Origin: Pseudomonas parakoreensis
GTDB taxonomy: Bacteria > Pseudomonadota > Gammaproteobacteria > Pseudomonadales > Pseudomonadaceae
Length of the DNA stretch: 64,000 nucleotides
NCBI RefSeq assembly: GCF_021602155.1
Contig: NZ_BQHY01000004.1
Span: 62,001 to 126,000, forward strand
Reading direction: 5' to 3'
The first letter of the stretch is position 1; each line of letters opens with the position of its first letter. Under the pieces are notes generated by a model, which saw only the letters and a list, made by a program, of their open reading frames with translations, ran no database searches and was not told the DNA's origin. A program made the position numbers and the translations under genes. Positions 46,562-57,532 of the stretch are shown in pieces.

Positions 46562-48028
46562 ATGTCGTCATCCATACGTAAGTCCGTCAATTCAGACACG
46601 TTGACCCGCCTGGCCCAAGCCATCGCGGTGGCTGTGTCCGCCACATTGGCGGGCTGTTCCAGCCATGCTCCGCAGACTGAAGCGACCCATACGCCGAACA
46701 TTGCTGCGCGAGCCAAGCAGAAACCGATCTGGCTGAGCGAAAAGCCCAGCCCGCAGGTGCCTCAGGACATCTGGGAGCGCATGCGCGGTGGTTTCCAGCT
46801 GCAGGACGGCCTGGGCGTCAACCCGCGCATCGAGCAACAGCGCCTGTGGTTCGCCAGCAACCCTTCTTTCCTCGAGAATGCCGGCGAACGCGGCAGTCTC
46901 TACATTCATTACATCGTCGAGCGTCTCGAAGAGCGCAACATGCCGCTGGAACTGGCCCTGCTGCCAGTGATCGAGAGCGCCTACAACCCGATGGCCTACT
47001 CGCGCGCCGACGCCTCGGGGCTGTGGCAATTCATTCCGTCCACCGGTCGCTACTACAACCTGCGCCAGACCCGTTTTTATGACGGCCGTCGCGATATCAC
47101 CGCCTCGACCACCGCAGCGATGGACTACCTGACCCGTCTGCACGACATGTTCAACGGCGACTGGCTGCTGGCCCTGGCGGCCTACAACGCCGGTGAAGGC
47201 ACGGTGAGCCGTGCCATCGAGCGCAACGAGAAGCTCGGCCTGCCGACCGACTACTGGAACCTGTCGTCGTTGCCGGCGGAAACCCAGGCGTACGTGCCGA
47301 AACTGCTGGCCCTGTCGCAAGTGGTGCTGGCCCCGGAAGCCTACGGGGTGAACCTCAACCCGATCGCCAACGAACCGTATTTCCAGGTCGTCGAAATCAA
47401 CCAGCGCATGGACCTGTCGAAGGTCGCGGCGGTGGCCAACATCGACGAAGACGAACTGTTCCAGCTCAACCCGGCCTTCAAGCAACGCACCACCATCGAC
47501 GGCCCGCAGCATCTGCTGGTGCCGACGTCCAAGGCGCAACTGCTGACCGCCAGCCTGCAGACCATGCGGCCTGAAGAACTGATCAGTCCCCGTTCGCTGA
47601 AACCGGTATTCGACGGTGCCGACCCGACCGAGGTGGCAAAGCTCAAACGCGCCTATCGGGTCAAACGCGGTGACAACCTCGGTTCCATCGCCAAGGCCAA
47701 CAAGGTCGAAGTCAAGGACCTGCAGCGCTGGAACAAGCTGACCGGCAAGAACCTCAAGGTCGGCCAGACCCTGGTGATGCAGGACACCACCAAGCGCGCC
47801 CCGGCTCGTAACAGTGGCCGGATCAACACGGTGATTGCAGCCAACAGCAAGACCAAAGGCAAGGCCGACAACCAGCAGCAGACCCAGTACAAGGTCAAGC
47901 GTGGCGACACCCTGTACGTGGTGGCCAAGCGTTTCAACGTCGAGATGCAGCATCTCAAGCGCTGGAACCCGGGCGCCGGCAAGGCCCTCAAGCCTGGGCA
48001 GATGCTCACGGTTTACCAGCCGCACTGA
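46562..48028 (+). CDS. mltD: Membrane-bound lytic murein transglycosylase D with two LysM domains
   Basis: A 488-aa lipoprotein (lipobox LAGC, Cys32) that cleaves peptidoglycan glycan strands with formation of anhydro-muropeptides. The SLT domain covers about 100-260, with catalytic Glu138 in PVIESAYNP and the SGLWQFIPSTGR motif. Two LysM repeats lie in the last third (about 345-390 and 440-485, each starting Y-x-V-K-R-G-D). A terminator follows directly. The start ATG 46562 gives a normal lipoprotein leader. Confidence 0.96.
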   Translation: MSSSIRKSVNSDTLTRLAQAIAVAVSATLAGCSSHAPQTEATHTPNIAARAKQKPIWLSEKPSPQVPQDIWERMRGGFQLQDGLGVNPRIEQQRLWFASNPSFLENAGERGSLYIHYIVERLEERNMPLELALLPVIESAYNPMAYSRADASGLWQFIPSTGRYYNLRQTRFYDGRRDITASTTAAMDYLTRLHDMFNGDWLLALAAYNAGEGTVSRAIERNEKLGLPTDYWNLSSLPAETQAYVPKLLALSQVVLAPEAYGVNLNPIANEPYFQVVEINQRMDLSKVAAVANIDEDELFQLNPAFKQRTTIDGPQHLLVPTSKAQLLTASLQTMRPEELISPRSLKPVFDGADPTEVAKLKRAYRVKRGDNLGSIAKANKVEVKDLQRWNKLTGKNLKVGQTLVMQDTTKRAPARNSGRINTVIAANSKTKGKADNQQQTQYKVKRGDTLYVVAKRFNVEMQHLKRWNPGAGKALKPGQMLTVYQPH

Positions 48029-48030
48029 CA

Positions 48031-48061
48031 AAGAGCCCCTGAAATTCAGGGGCTTTTTTTA
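48031..48061 (+). terminator. Rho-independent terminator after mltD
   Basis: AGCCCCTG, a 5-nt loop and CAGGGGCT followed by a seven-T run, beginning 6 bp after the mltD stop codon. Confidence 0.93.
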
Positions 48062-48091
48062 TTGCCCGAATTATTGTCCCCGATGGATTCC

Positions 48092-48197
48092 TTGTGGTGA
48101 GGGGATTTATCCCCGATGGGGCGCGAAGCGGCCCCTGCCTTCCAAAAACCACGGGGACTGCTGCGCAGTCCATCGGGGATAAATCCCCTCGCTACAA
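48092..48197. repeat. REPIN of a third family (GAGGGGATTTATCCCC core)
   Basis: TTGTGGTGAGGGGATTTATC continuing CCCGATGG on the left, and its inverted copy on the right ending CCCCTCGCTACAA. The segment between includes a second small palindrome (CTGCGCAG). A partial copy (CCCCGATGGATTCC) lies just upstream at 48079. It occupies the gap between mltD and the peptide transporter operon. Confidence 0.85.
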
Positions 48198-48316
48198 TGC
48201 AAACCGGGTGAGAATTGCACGCCGATTAACAGCCCATTAACCCGCATCTTTTTCCTGTCCAGACAAGCTGTTACTGTACGGCCCACAAAGCCCAAGCCGC
48301 CTGGATCGGATCTGAC

Positions 48317-50149
48317 TTGAAGCGTCCCCTCCTCCTGCTCCTGATCAGCCTGGCCTTGAGCTCACCCGCAAGCGCGACGATTACCGAGAGTCACGGTTAT
48401 GCGCAGTTCGGCACGCTCAAGTACCCGGCCAGATTTACCCACTTCGACTGGGTCAACCCGCAAGCGCCCAAGGGCGGTACGTTGCGGGTGATGGCGTTCG
48501 GCACCTTCGATACGGTCAACCCGTACACCTTCAAGGGCACCAGCCCGGTCACCACGCCGAATTTCCTGCAGTACGGCATCAATGAGCTGAACGAGCCGCT
48601 GATGGTCGGCACCGGCCAGTATTCGCCGTCCGGCGACGAGCCGGCATCGAGCTATGGCCTGATCGCGCAATCGGTGGAATACAGCGAAGATCGCAGTTGG
48701 GTGGTGTTCAATCTGCGCCCGGAAGCACGTTTCCACGATGGCACACCGATCACCGCCTACGACGTGGCGTTCTCCTATCGTTTGCTGCTCAAGGACGGCC
48801 ATCCGCTGTACCGCACCGCCCTGCAGGAAGTCTCGCGGGTCGACATCCTCAACCCGCAGCGCATTCGTTTCGTGATGAAACGCTCGGGCAATCCGTTATT
48901 GATTCTGCGCCTCGGTGAGCTGCCGGTGCTGCCACAGCATTACTGGAAAGATCGCGACTTCAAGGCCACCACCTTCGATCCACCGCTGGGCAGCGGGCCG
49001 TATCGCATCACCTCGGTGACGCCGGGGCGGCAGCTGATCTTCGAGCGGGTCAAGGATTACTGGGGCAAGGACCTGCCGGTCAATCGCGGCAAGTACAATT
49101 TTGATCGCATGGAAGTCGAGTTTTACCGCGACAGCGACGTGGCCTTCGAAGCGTTCAAGGCCGGTGAATTCGATATCTACATCGAGCATCAGGCGAAGAA
49201 CTGGGCCAATGGCTACAACTTCCCGGCGGTGCGCCGTGGCGACGTGATCAAGGCGCAGATCGCGCATCAGATCCCGACCCAGAGCCAGGGCCTGTTCATG
49301 AACACCCGACGCGCGACCTTCAGCGACGTCAAGGTGCGCGAAGCGCTGGGCCTGATGTTCGACTTCGAGTGGACCAACCGCGCGCTGTTCAGCGACGCCT
49401 ACAAACGCACCACCAGTTACTACCCCAACAGCGAATTCAGCGCCAGCGGCCTGCCGGTCGGGCACGAATGGCTGATGCTCAAGCCGTATAAAGATCAGTT
49501 ACCGGCGAAGCTGTTCACCGAGCCGTTCACCTTGCCGCAAACCGATGGCCGTGGCATCCCGCGAGAAACCATGCGCAAGGCCCTGACCCTGCTCGCCGAG
49601 GCCGGCTGGAAGCTCAACGGCCAGCGCCTGCAAAACGCTGCCGGGCAGCCGCTGAGCTTCGAACTGTTGCTGGTCAATCCGAACCTTGAGCGGATCCTGC
49701 AGCCGTACATCGAAAACCTCAACAGCATCGGCATCGACGCGCGCCTGCGCACGGTGGATCGCGCCCAGTACAAACAGCGTCTGGATCAATTCGATTTCGA
49801 CATGATCCTGATGACCCTCAACCAGACCCTCAGCCCGGGCCTGGAGCAGTGGCAGTACTTCCATTCCAGTCAGGTCGGGGTCAAGGGCAGCAAGAATTAC
49901 GCCGGCATCGCCAACCCCGTGGTCGATCACCTGCTCGAACAATTGCTCGCCGCGCAAACCCGCGACGAACAGGTCGCCGCCGGCAAGGCGCTGGACCGCG
50001 TGCTGCTGTGGCAGCACTACAGCATTCCCAACTGGTACCTCAATTATCACCGACTGGCCTACCGCAACCGGTTGGCTTTCGTCACCACGCCGCCCTACAC
50101 CCTGGGCCTGAGCGCGTGGTGGCTGAAATCTTCGGAGAACAATAAATGA
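48317..50149 (+). CDS. Peptide ABC transporter substrate-binding protein (YejA-like, copy 1)
   Basis: A 610-aa periplasmic binding protein of the SBP_bac_5 family with a signal peptide (KRPLLLLLISLALSSPASA). The body carries YejA-type motifs: RYPARFTHFDWVNPQAPKGG-like, [58 protein letters not shown] and REALGLMFDFEWTNRALF. YejABEF imports oligopeptides and, in E. coli, microcin C. Translation starts at TTG 48317; no nearby ATG would keep the signal peptide. Its stop overlaps the next gene by four bases. Confidence 0.92.
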   Translation: MKRPLLLLLISLALSSPASATITESHGYAQFGTLKYPARFTHFDWVNPQAPKGGTLRVMAFGTFDTVNPYTFKGTSPVTTPNFLQYGINELNEPLMVGTGQYSPSGDEPASSYGLIAQSVEYSEDRSWVVFNLRPEARFHDGTPITAYDVAFSYRLLLKDGHPLYRTALQEVSRVDILNPQRIRFVMKRSGNPLLILRLGELPVLPQHYWKDRDFKATTFDPPLGSGPYRITSVTPGRQLIFERVKDYWGKDLPVNRGKYNFDRMEVEFYRDSDVAFEAFKAGEFDIYIEHQAKNWANGYNFPAVRRGDVIKAQIAHQIPTQSQGLFMNTRRATFSDVKVREALGLMFDFEWTNRALFSDAYKRTTSYYPNSEFSASGLPVGHEWLMLKPYKDQLPAKLFTEPFTLPQTDGRGIPRETMRKALTLLAEAGWKLNGQRLQNAAGQPLSFELLLVNPNLERILQPYIENLNSIGIDARLRTVDRAQYKQRLDQFDFDMILMTLNQTLSPGLEQWQYFHSSQVGVKGSKNYAGIANPVVDHLLEQLLAAQTRDEQVAAGKALDRVLLWQHYSIPNWYLNYHRLAYRNRLAFVTTPPYTLGLSAWWLKSSENNK

Positions 50150-51987
50150 CCCCCATCCGTGCCCTGCTCCTGCAGGCCAGCGGTCTGCTGTTCGCCGGGC
50201 TGGCGATTGCCGCCCCGCAACACGCGGTGACCCTGTACAACGAACCGCCGAAATACCCGGCGGACTTCAAACAGTTCGATTACGTGAACCCCGATGCACC
50301 CAAGGGCGGGATCTTCCGCCAGGCCGGGTTCGGCGGCTTCGACAGCCTCAATCCGTTCATCAGTAAAGGCGTGCCGGCCGATGATGTCGGGCAGATCTAC
50401 GACACCCTGACCAAGCACAGCCTCGACGAGCCGTTCACCGAGTACGGCCTGATCGCTGCGAAGATCGAGAAAGCCCCGGACAACAGCTGGGTGCGTTTCT
50501 ACCTGCGTCCGGAAGCGCGCTTTCATGACGGCCATCCGGTGCGCGCCGAAGACGTGGTATTCAGTTTCCAGACCCTGACCAAAGACGGTTCGCCGCTGTT
50601 TCGCGGCTACTACAGCGACGTCGATGAGGTGATCGCCGAAGACCCGCTCAAGGTGCTGTTCAAGTTCAAGCACACCAACAATCGCGAGTTGCCGCTGATC
50701 CTCGGCCAGTTGCCGGTGCTGCCGAAACACTGGTGGGCCAATCGCGATTTCACCAAGGGCAATCTGGAAATCCCGCTGGGCAGCGGCCCGTACAAGGTCG
50801 CCGAAGTGAAGGCCGGGCGCTCGGTGCGCTATGAGCGGGTCAAGGACTATTGGGGCAAGGATTTGCCGGTCAATCGCGGGTTCTACAACTTCGACGTGAT
50901 GACCACCGATTACTACCGCGACAACACCGTCGCCGTCGAAGCGCTGAAGGCCGGGCAGTTCGATTACTGGCTGGAAATGACCGCGAAGAACTGGGCCAAC
51001 GCCTACAACATTCCGGCGGTCACCGAAGGCCGGCTGATCAAGGAACAGATCGCCAACAGCAACCCGACCGGCATGCAGGGCTTCGTTTTCAATTTGCGCC
51101 GTCCGGTGTTTCAGGATGTGCGGGTGCGCCAGGCGCTCGGTCTGCTGTTCGATTTCGAGTGGACCAACAAACAGCTGTTCAACGGTGCCTACTTCCGCAC
51201 CCGCAGCTATTTCGAGAACTCGGAAATGGCCGCCACCGGCCTGCCCGACGCCGAACAACGGGCGATCCTCGAACCGTTTCGCAGCAAACTGCCGGCGCAG
51301 GTGTTCAGCGAAGCCTTCGAGAACCCCAAGACCGACGCCAGCGGCATGATCCGCGCCCAGCAGCGCGAGGCCTATCAACTGCTGCAAGAGGCCGGCTGGA
51401 AGATTGTCGACGACAAAATGGTCGACGCCAGCGGCAAACCGGTGGTCATCGAGTTCCTCCTTGCACAGACCGAATTCGAACGCGTGCTGCTGCCGTTCAA
51501 ACGCAATCTGGCCGACCTCGGCATCGATCTGGTGATCCGCCGTGTCGACGTTTCGCAATACATCAACCGCGTGCGCTCGCGGGACTTCGACATGATGGTC
51601 GGCAGCTTCCCGCAATCCAACTCGCCGGGTAACGAGCAACGAGAATTCTGGATGAGCGCCGCCGCCGACAAACCGAGCAGCCGCAACACCATGGGCCTGA
51701 AGGATCCGATCGTCGATCAACTGGTGGAAAGCCTGATCAACGCCGATTCACGCAGCAGCCTGGTGGCCCATGCGCGGGCGCTGGATCGGGTCCTGCAATG
51801 GGGTTACTACGTAGTCCCCAACTGGCACATCAAGACCTGGCGCGTGGCTTACTGGAACCACATCGGTCACCCGAAAGTCTCGCCCAAATACGACATCGGG
51901 ATTAACACCTGGTGGGTCAAGCCTGACGCGAAACCCGCCATAGAAGTCGAAACCAAACTGCAAGCCGACCCTGTGGGCACGGAGTAA
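50146..51987 (+). CDS. yejA: Peptide ABC transporter substrate-binding protein (YejA-like, copy 2)
   Basis: A 613-aa paralogue of the preceding gene, with its own signal peptide (cleavage near AIAAPQ) and the same landmarks ([52 protein letters not shown]). The two proteins are clearly related over their whole length but differ in the binding-pocket half, so they probably bring different peptides to one permease. ATG overlaps the previous stop (ATGA), and yejB follows after 4 bp. Confidence 0.92.
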   Translation: MTPIRALLLQASGLLFAGLAIAAPQHAVTLYNEPPKYPADFKQFDYVNPDAPKGGIFRQAGFGGFDSLNPFISKGVPADDVGQIYDTLTKHSLDEPFTEYGLIAAKIEKAPDNSWVRFYLRPEARFHDGHPVRAEDVVFSFQTLTKDGSPLFRGYYSDVDEVIAEDPLKVLFKFKHTNNRELPLILGQLPVLPKHWWANRDFTKGNLEIPLGSGPYKVAEVKAGRSVRYERVKDYWGKDLPVNRGFYNFDVMTTDYYRDNTVAVEALKAGQFDYWLEMTAKNWANAYNIPAVTEGRLIKEQIANSNPTGMQGFVFNLRRPVFQDVRVRQALGLLFDFEWTNKQLFNGAYFRTRSYFENSEMAATGLPDAEQRAILEPFRSKLPAQVFSEAFENPKTDASGMIRAQQREAYQLLQEAGWKIVDDKMVDASGKPVVIEFLLAQTEFERVLLPFKRNLADLGIDLVIRRVDVSQYINRVRSRDFDMMVGSFPQSNSPGNEQREFWMSAAADKPSSRNTMGLKDPIVDQLVESLINADSRSSLVAHARALDRVLQWGYYVVPNWHIKTWRVAYWNHIGHPKVSPKYDIGINTWWVKPDAKPAIEVETKLQADPVGTE

Positions 51988-51991
51988 TCAG

Positions 51992-53065
51992 ATGCTGGCG
52001 TATATTTTTCGGCGACTGCTGCTGATCATCCCGACCCTGTTCGGCATCCTGCTGATCAACTTCGTCATCATCCAGGCCGCGCCAGGCGGCCCGGTGGAGC
52101 AGATGATCGCCAAGCTTGAAGGCTTCGAAGGCGCCACCAGCCGCATCGCCGGTGGCGGCGCCGAAGTCTCGGTGGCCGGCTCCGCCTATCGCGGCGCGCA
52201 AGGCCTGGACCCGGCGCTGATCAAGGAAATCGAGCACATGTACGGCTTCGACAAATCGGCCCCGGAACGCTTGTGGATCATGGTCAAGAACTACGCGAAG
52301 CTGGATTTCGGCGACAGCTTCTTCCGCGACGCCAAGGTCATCGACCTGATCAAGGAGAAGATGCCGGTATCGATCTCGCTCGGGCTGTGGAGCACACTGA
52401 TCATGTACCTGGTGTCGATCCCGCTGGGGATCGCCAAGGCCACGCGGCACGGCAGCCACTTCGACGTGTGGACCAGTTCGGCGATCATCATCGGCTACGC
52501 GATCCCGGCATTCCTGTTCGCGATTCTGCTGATCGTGGTGTTTGCCGGCGGCAGTTATCTGGACTGGTTCCCGTTGCGCGGCCTGACTTCGAACAACTTC
52601 GATGAGCTGAGCCTGGGCGGCAAGGTTCTCGACTACTTCTGGCACCTGGCGCTGCCGGTGACGGCGCTGGTGATCGGCAACTTCGCGACCATGACCCTGC
52701 TGACCAAAAACAGCTTCCTCGACGAGATCAACAAGCAGTACGTGGTCACCGCCAAGGCCAAGGGCCTGACGCGCAACCGCGTGCTCTACGGCCACGTGTT
52801 CCGCAACGCCATGCTGCTGGTGATTGCCGGGTTTCCGTCGGCGTTCATCGGCATCTTCTTCACCGGCTCGTTGCTGGTGGAGGTGATCTTCTCCCTCGAC
52901 GGCCTGGGCCTGATGAGTTTCGAAGCGGCGATCAACCGCGATTACCCGGTGGTGTTCGGCACCCTGTTCATCTTCACCCTGCTGGGGCTGGTGGTGAAAC
53001 TGATCGGCGACCTCACCTACACCCTGGTCGATCCGCGCATCGACTTCGCCAGCCGGGAGCATTGA
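51992..53065 (+). CDS. yejB: Peptide ABC transporter permease YejB
   Basis: A 357-aa inner-membrane permease with about six membrane segments and the ATPase-docking EAA-like loop near [20 protein letters not shown]. The N-terminal [19 protein letters not shown] is typical of the DppB/OppB/YejB group, and the long periplasmic insertion after the first helix (about 35-90) is typical of YejB. It is one base away from yejE. Confidence 0.95.
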   Translation: MLAYIFRRLLLIIPTLFGILLINFVIIQAAPGGPVEQMIAKLEGFEGATSRIAGGGAEVSVAGSAYRGAQGLDPALIKEIEHMYGFDKSAPERLWIMVKNYAKLDFGDSFFRDAKVIDLIKEKMPVSISLGLWSTLIMYLVSIPLGIAKATRHGSHFDVWTSSAIIIGYAIPAFLFAILLIVVFAGGSYLDWFPLRGLTSNNFDELSLGGKVLDYFWHLALPVTALVIGNFATMTLLTKNSFLDEINKQYVVTAKAKGLTRNRVLYGHVFRNAMLLVIAGFPSAFIGIFFTGSLLVEVIFSLDGLGLMSFEAAINRDYPVVFGTLFIFTLLGLVVKLIGDLTYTLVDPRIDFASREH

Positions 53066-53066
53066 G

Positions 53067-54086
53067 ATGAACCTGTCCCCGCTCAACCGCCGCCGGTTCG
53101 AACTGTTCAAAGCCAACAAGCGTGGCTGGTGGTCGCTGTGGCTGTTTCTGATTCTGTTCGGCCTGAGCCTCGGCGCCGAGCTGATCGCCAACGACAAGCC
53201 GCTGCTGGTGCATTACGACAACCACTGGTACTTCCCGGCGATCAAGCGCTACCCGGAAACCACCTTCGGCGGCGAATTCCCGCTGGAAGCCAACTACAAG
53301 AGCCCGTATATCCGCGAACTGCTCAAGGCCAAGGACGCATGGGTGTTGTGGGCGCCGATTCCCTACAGCTACCAGAGCATCAACTACGACCTGAAAGTCT
53401 CGGCCCCGGCCCCGCCCTCGGCGGACAACCTGCTGGGCACCGACGATCAGGGCCGCGATGTGCTGGCGCGGGTGATTTACGGCTTCCGCATCTCGGTGCT
53501 GTTCGCCCTGACCCTGACCGTGCTCAGCTCGATCATCGGCGTGATTGCCGGCGCGTTGCAGGGTTTTTATGGCGGCTGGGTCGATCTGGCCGGGCAGCGC
53601 TTTCTGGAAATCTGGTCGGGGCTGCCGGTGCTGTACCTGCTGATCATCCTCGCCAGTTTCGTCCAGCCGAATTTCTGGTGGCTGCTGGGGATCATGCTGC
53701 TGTTTTCGTGGATGAGCCTGGTCGACGTGGTGCGTGCCGAGTTCCTGCGTGGGCGCAACCTCGAATACGTGCGTGCGGCGCGGGCGCTGGGCATGCAGAA
53801 CGGCGCGATCATGTTCCGCCACATTCTGCCCAACGCGATGGTCTCGACCATGACCTTCATGCCGTTCATCCTCACCGGCGCCATCGGCACCCTCACCGCG
53901 CTGGATTTCCTCGGCTTCGGCTTGCCGGCCGGCAGCCCGTCGCTGGGTGAACTGGTGGCCCAAGGCAAATCCAACCTGCAGGCGCCGTGGCTGGGCATCA
54001 GCGCGTTTGCCGTGCTGGCGCTGATGTTGAGTTTGCTGGTGTTTATCGGCGAGTCCGCTCGCGATGCCTTCGACCCGAGGAAGTGA
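53067..54086 (+). CDS. yejE: Peptide ABC transporter permease YejE
   Basis: A 339-aa inner-membrane permease of the DppC/OppC/YejE group. It has LNRRRFELFKANKRGWWSLW at the N-terminus, a periplasmic segment with LGTDDQGRDVLARVIYGFR, and the EAA loop in EYVRAARALGMQNGAIMFRHILPN. The yejF start follows its stop by one base. Confidence 0.95.
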   Translation: MNLSPLNRRRFELFKANKRGWWSLWLFLILFGLSLGAELIANDKPLLVHYDNHWYFPAIKRYPETTFGGEFPLEANYKSPYIRELLKAKDAWVLWAPIPYSYQSINYDLKVSAPAPPSADNLLGTDDQGRDVLARVIYGFRISVLFALTLTVLSSIIGVIAGALQGFYGGWVDLAGQRFLEIWSGLPVLYLLIILASFVQPNFWWLLGIMLLFSWMSLVDVVRAEFLRGRNLEYVRAARALGMQNGAIMFRHILPNAMVSTMTFMPFILTGAIGTLTALDFLGFGLPAGSPSLGELVAQGKSNLQAPWLGISAFAVLALMLSLLVFIGESARDAFDPRK

Positions 54087-54087
54087 A

Positions 54088-55698
54088 ATGAATCAGGACA
54101 ATCTGATCGAAGTGCGCGACCTCGCCGTCGAGTTCGGCATGAATGAGCGACTGCACCGGGTGGTCGAGGGCGTGAGCTTCGACATCAAGCGCGGCGAAAC
54201 CCTGGCGCTGGTCGGCGAGTCCGGCTCGGGCAAATCGGTGACCGCGCACTCGATCCTGCGCCTGCTGCCCTACCCGCTGGCCCGCCATCCGGCCGGCAGC
54301 ATCACCTATGCCGGGCAGAATCTGCTGGACCTGAGCGAAAAGACCATTCGCCACATCCGTGGCAACCGCATCGCGATGATCTTTCAGGAGCCGATGACCT
54401 CGCTCAACCCCCTGCACTCGATCGAGAAGCAGATCAACGAGGTGTTGGGCATCCACAAGGGCTTGAGCGGCAAAGTCGCAACCAAGCGCACGCTGGAGCT
54501 GCTGGAGATGGTCGGCATCCCCGAGCCGCACAAACGTCTCAAGGCCCTGCCCCACGAATTGTCTGGCGGCCAGCGCCAGCGGGTGATGATCGCCATGGCG
54601 CTGGCCAACGAGCCGGAACTGCTGATCGCTGACGAGCCAACCACCGCACTGGACGTGACCGTTCAGCTGAAAATCCTCGATTTGCTCAAGGAACTTCAGG
54701 CTCGATTGGGCATGTCGCTGTTACTGATCAGTCATGATTTGAACCTGGTGCGAAGAATTGCGCATCGCGTATGTGTCATGCAGCGCGGTTGCATCGTCGA
54801 ACAGGCATCGTGCGCAGAGCTGTTCCGTTCGCCGCAGCATCCGTACACTCGGGAATTGCTCGGCGCGGAGCCCAGCGGAGGCCCGGCGACCAATAAAATC
54901 GGGGCGCCGCTGCTCGAAGTCGAGAACCTGAAAGTCTGGTTCCCGATCAAGAAAGGCCTGCTCAAGCGCACGGTGGATTACGTCAAGGCAGTGGACGGCA
55001 TCAATTTCAGCCTGCCTCAGGGACAGACTCTGGGGATCGTGGGGGAAAGCGGTTCCGGCAAATCCACGCTGGGTCTGGCGATTTTGCGGCTGATCGGCAG
55101 CAAAGGCGCGATCCGCTTTGAGGGCAAGCAGCTAGACTGCCTGACGCAGAACGAGGTTCGCCCGTTGCGGCGGGAGATGCAGGTGGTGTTTCAGGACCCG
55201 TTCGGCAGCCTGAGCCCGCGAATGTGCGTCAGCGATATCGTTGGCGAAGGCCTGCGGATTCACAAGATGGGCACCGCGACCGAGCAGGAAGCGGCGATTA
55301 TTGCGGCATTGAAGGAGGTAGGTCTGGATCCGGAAACCCGGCACCGCTACCCCCACGAATTTTCCGGCGGGCAACGGCAACGTATCGCCATTGCCCGGGC
55401 CTTGGTGCTGAAACCGGCGCTGATCCTGCTGGACGAGCCCACTTCGGCGCTCGACCGCACGGTGCAGCGGCAAGTGGTGGAGCTGTTGCGTTCACTGCAA
55501 GCCAAGTACAACCTGACGTATTTGTTCATCAGCCATGACCTGGCTGTCGTCAAAGCGCTGAGCCACCAGCTGATGGTGGTCAAGCATGGCCAAGTGGTCG
55601 AACAGGGAGACGCGCAAGCCATCTTTGCCGCTCCCAAACATTCGTATACACAGCAGTTGCTGGAAGCCGCTTTTCTGGCACCAGCCACTGCGCAATAA
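54088..55698 (+). CDS. yejF: Peptide ABC transporter ATPase YejF (two nucleotide-binding domains)
   Basis: A 536-aa cytoplasmic ATPase with two fused nucleotide-binding domains. Walker A is GESGSGKS in both halves (about 46 and 324), the signature is LSGGQRQRV in the first and FSGGQRQRI in the second, and Walker B is LLIADEPT and LILLDEPT. It powers the YejBE permease. ATG 54088 is chosen because it follows the yejE stop immediately and GAGGAAGTGA precedes it. fabI begins 19 bp downstream. Confidence 0.95.
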   Translation: MNQDNLIEVRDLAVEFGMNERLHRVVEGVSFDIKRGETLALVGESGSGKSVTAHSILRLLPYPLARHPAGSITYAGQNLLDLSEKTIRHIRGNRIAMIFQEPMTSLNPLHSIEKQINEVLGIHKGLSGKVATKRTLELLEMVGIPEPHKRLKALPHELSGGQRQRVMIAMALANEPELLIADEPTTALDVTVQLKILDLLKELQARLGMSLLLISHDLNLVRRIAHRVCVMQRGCIVEQASCAELFRSPQHPYTRELLGAEPSGGPATNKIGAPLLEVENLKVWFPIKKGLLKRTVDYVKAVDGINFSLPQGQTLGIVGESGSGKSTLGLAILRLIGSKGAIRFEGKQLDCLTQNEVRPLRREMQVVFQDPFGSLSPRMCVSDIVGEGLRIHKMGTATEQEAAIIAALKEVGLDPETRHRYPHEFSGGQRQRIAIARALVLKPALILLDEPTSALDRTVQRQVVELLRSLQAKYNLTYLFISHDLAVVKALSHQLMVVKHGQVVEQGDAQAIFAAPKHSYTQQLLEAAFLAPATAQ

Positions 55699-55717
55699 CC
55701 TGAAAGAGGAGCAACAC

Positions 55718-56512
55718 ATGGGTTTTCTCGCCGGTAAGCGCGTACTGATCGTCGGTGTCGCCAGCAAGCTGTCCATCGCATCCGGCATCGCTGCCGCCAT
55801 GCATCGCGAGGGCGCTGAGCTTGCCTTCACTTATCAGAACGACAAACTCAAGGGTCGCGTTGAAGAGTTCGCACAGGGCTGGGGTTCGAGCCCTGAGCTG
55901 TGCTTCCCGTGCGACGTGGCCAGCGATGAAGAAATCGCCAAGGTCTTCGAAGAACTGAGCAAGAAGTGGGACGGCCTGGACTGCATCGTGCACTCCGTCG
56001 GCTTCGCCCCGGGCGACCAACTGGACGGCGACTTCACCGAAGCCACCACCCGTGAAGGTTTCCGCATCGCTCACGACATCAGCGCCTACAGCTTCGTGGC
56101 CCTGGCCAAGGCTGGCCGCGAAATGATGAAAGGCCGCAACGGCAGCCTGCTGACCCTGTCGTACCTGGGCGCCGAGCGCACCATGCCGAACTACAACGTG
56201 ATGGGCATGGCCAAGGCTTCGCTGGAAGCTGGCGTACGTTACCTGGCCGGTTCCCTGGGCCCGGACGGCACCCGCGTCAACTGCGTATCGGCTGGCCCGA
56301 TCCGTACCCTGGCCGCCTCCGGCATCAAGAACTTCCGCAAGATGCTGGCCGCCAACGAAGCGCAAACTCCACTGCGCCGCAACGTCACCATCGAAGAAGT
56401 CGGCAACGCCGGCGCCTTCCTGTGCTCCGACCTGGCGTCGGGCATCAGCGGTGAAATCATGTACGTGGACGGCGGCTTCAACACCACCGCCATGGGCAAC
56501 ATCGAAGAGTAA
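55718..56512 (+). CDS. fabI: Enoyl-[acyl-carrier-protein] reductase (NADH)
   Basis: A 264-aa short-chain dehydrogenase that performs the last reduction of fatty-acid elongation. It has the FabI nucleotide motif [16 protein letters not shown], the active-site pattern Tyr-x6-Lys ([12 protein letters not shown]) and the [16 protein letters not shown] segment. The length is standard. AGAGGAGC precedes the ATG. It sits 19 bp after yejF and may share its transcript. A terminator follows the stop. Confidence 0.98.
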   Translation: MGFLAGKRVLIVGVASKLSIASGIAAAMHREGAELAFTYQNDKLKGRVEEFAQGWGSSPELCFPCDVASDEEIAKVFEELSKKWDGLDCIVHSVGFAPGDQLDGDFTEATTREGFRIAHDISAYSFVALAKAGREMMKGRNGSLLTLSYLGAERTMPNYNVMGMAKASLEAGVRYLAGSLGPDGTRVNCVSAGPIRTLAASGIKNFRKMLAANEAQTPLRRNVTIEEVGNAGAFLCSDLASGISGEIMYVDGGFNTTAMGNIEE

Positions 56513-56528
56513 TCTTCGCGCTGCCGAT

Positions 56529-56556
56529 AAAAAGCCCGCCAATTGGCGGGCTTTTT
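56529..56556. terminator. Bidirectional terminator between fabI and lysR
   Basis: AAAAAGCCCGCC, loop AATT, GGCGGGCTTTTT: a perfect 12-bp stem with T-runs on both strands, ending at the stop codon of the convergent lysR gene. Confidence 0.95.
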
Positions 56557-57419
56557 CATGCCTGCGATGCCAGGCAACGGGCGAACAACTGCTGAATCGG
56601 CTGGCTGCGCTGGCTGTAACGCTGCAACAGCACCATCTCCCGATAAAACTTCAGCTCGCCCAGGTCGATCACTCTCACCCTCAGCGGATGCTCCAGCCAC
56701 AGCCCAGCCATGGGCAGCAACGAAACCCCGAGCCCGCATTCGACCATTTTAACGATCGCTTCCAGCTCATCCAGCTCCAGCGCTACGTGGACGTCTATCC
56801 GCTGCTCACGCAGAAAGCGCGTCACCAGTCGCCCCCCGAACGAGTTACGGTCGTAGCGCACATGAGGATGCTCGGCGAGCAATTGCAGCGGATCATCGCC
56901 CTCGACACCGCGCGGTACGATCAGCACGAACGGTTCGCGTCGGATCACCTGCGCTGACAGCTCCTTGGGCAATTCGAACGGCGGCTTGATCATGACCGCC
57001 AGATCGACCTGCCCTGCATCCACTTGGCTCAGCAGGTTCAGCGACACACCAGGCACCAGTTTCGGCTCCACGCCGGGCGCCTGTTGGCGCAAGCGCAGCA
57101 AGGCCTGAGGCAACAACCCCGTCTGCGCGGTGGCCACGGCGCCGATTCTCAGCTCGCCGCAAAACTCGCTGGCGTCTTCGCTGATCGCCATGCGGCTGAA
57201 GGTGGCGAGCATTTCCTGCGCCATCGGCACCGCGCGCTGCCCTGCCGGATTGAGGATCGCCTGCCGACCGGTGCGATCGAACAGCCTTACGCCGAGGGTC
57301 TGTTCCAGATTGCGGATCTGCGCGCTGACCGCCGATTGCGTCAGGCCGACATGAAGACCCGCCGCGGCAAACGTGCCGTGCTGCGCCACCGCCAGAAAGG
57401 TCTTGAGTTCACGCAGCAT
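56556..57419 (-). CDS. LysR-family transcriptional regulator
   Basis: A 287-aa LysR regulator with a well-conserved DNA-binding domain (MLRELKTFLAVAQHGTFAAA, then TQSAVSAQIRNLEQTLGVRLFDRTGR) and a full substrate-binding domain. It is divergent from the VOC-protein gene, with 113 bp between the starts, so it probably regulates that gene. The effector is unknown. ATG 57419 is the family start; an upstream in-frame start would add 19 unusual residues. Confidence 0.92.
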   Translation of the reverse strand: MLRELKTFLAVAQHGTFAAAGLHVGLTQSAVSAQIRNLEQTLGVRLFDRTGRQAILNPAGQRAVPMAQEMLATFSRMAISEDASEFCGELRIGAVATAQTGLLPQALLRLRQQAPGVEPKLVPGVSLNLLSQVDAGQVDLAVMIKPPFELPKELSAQVIRREPFVLIVPRGVEGDDPLQLLAEHPHVRYDRNSFGGRLVTRFLREQRIDVHVALELDELEAIVKMVECGLGVSLLPMAGLWLEHPLRVRVIDLGELKFYREMVLLQRYSQRSQPIQQLFARCLASQA

Positions 57420-57532
57420 GGACACCTCGATTGATCGAAATAATTTGAGCTCGGCGCAAAAACTATCGTCTTTCAATCGAAATGCACAGCGCTAGACTCA
57501 GCTCACCCCAACCGTTGATCGAGACCGCACCT

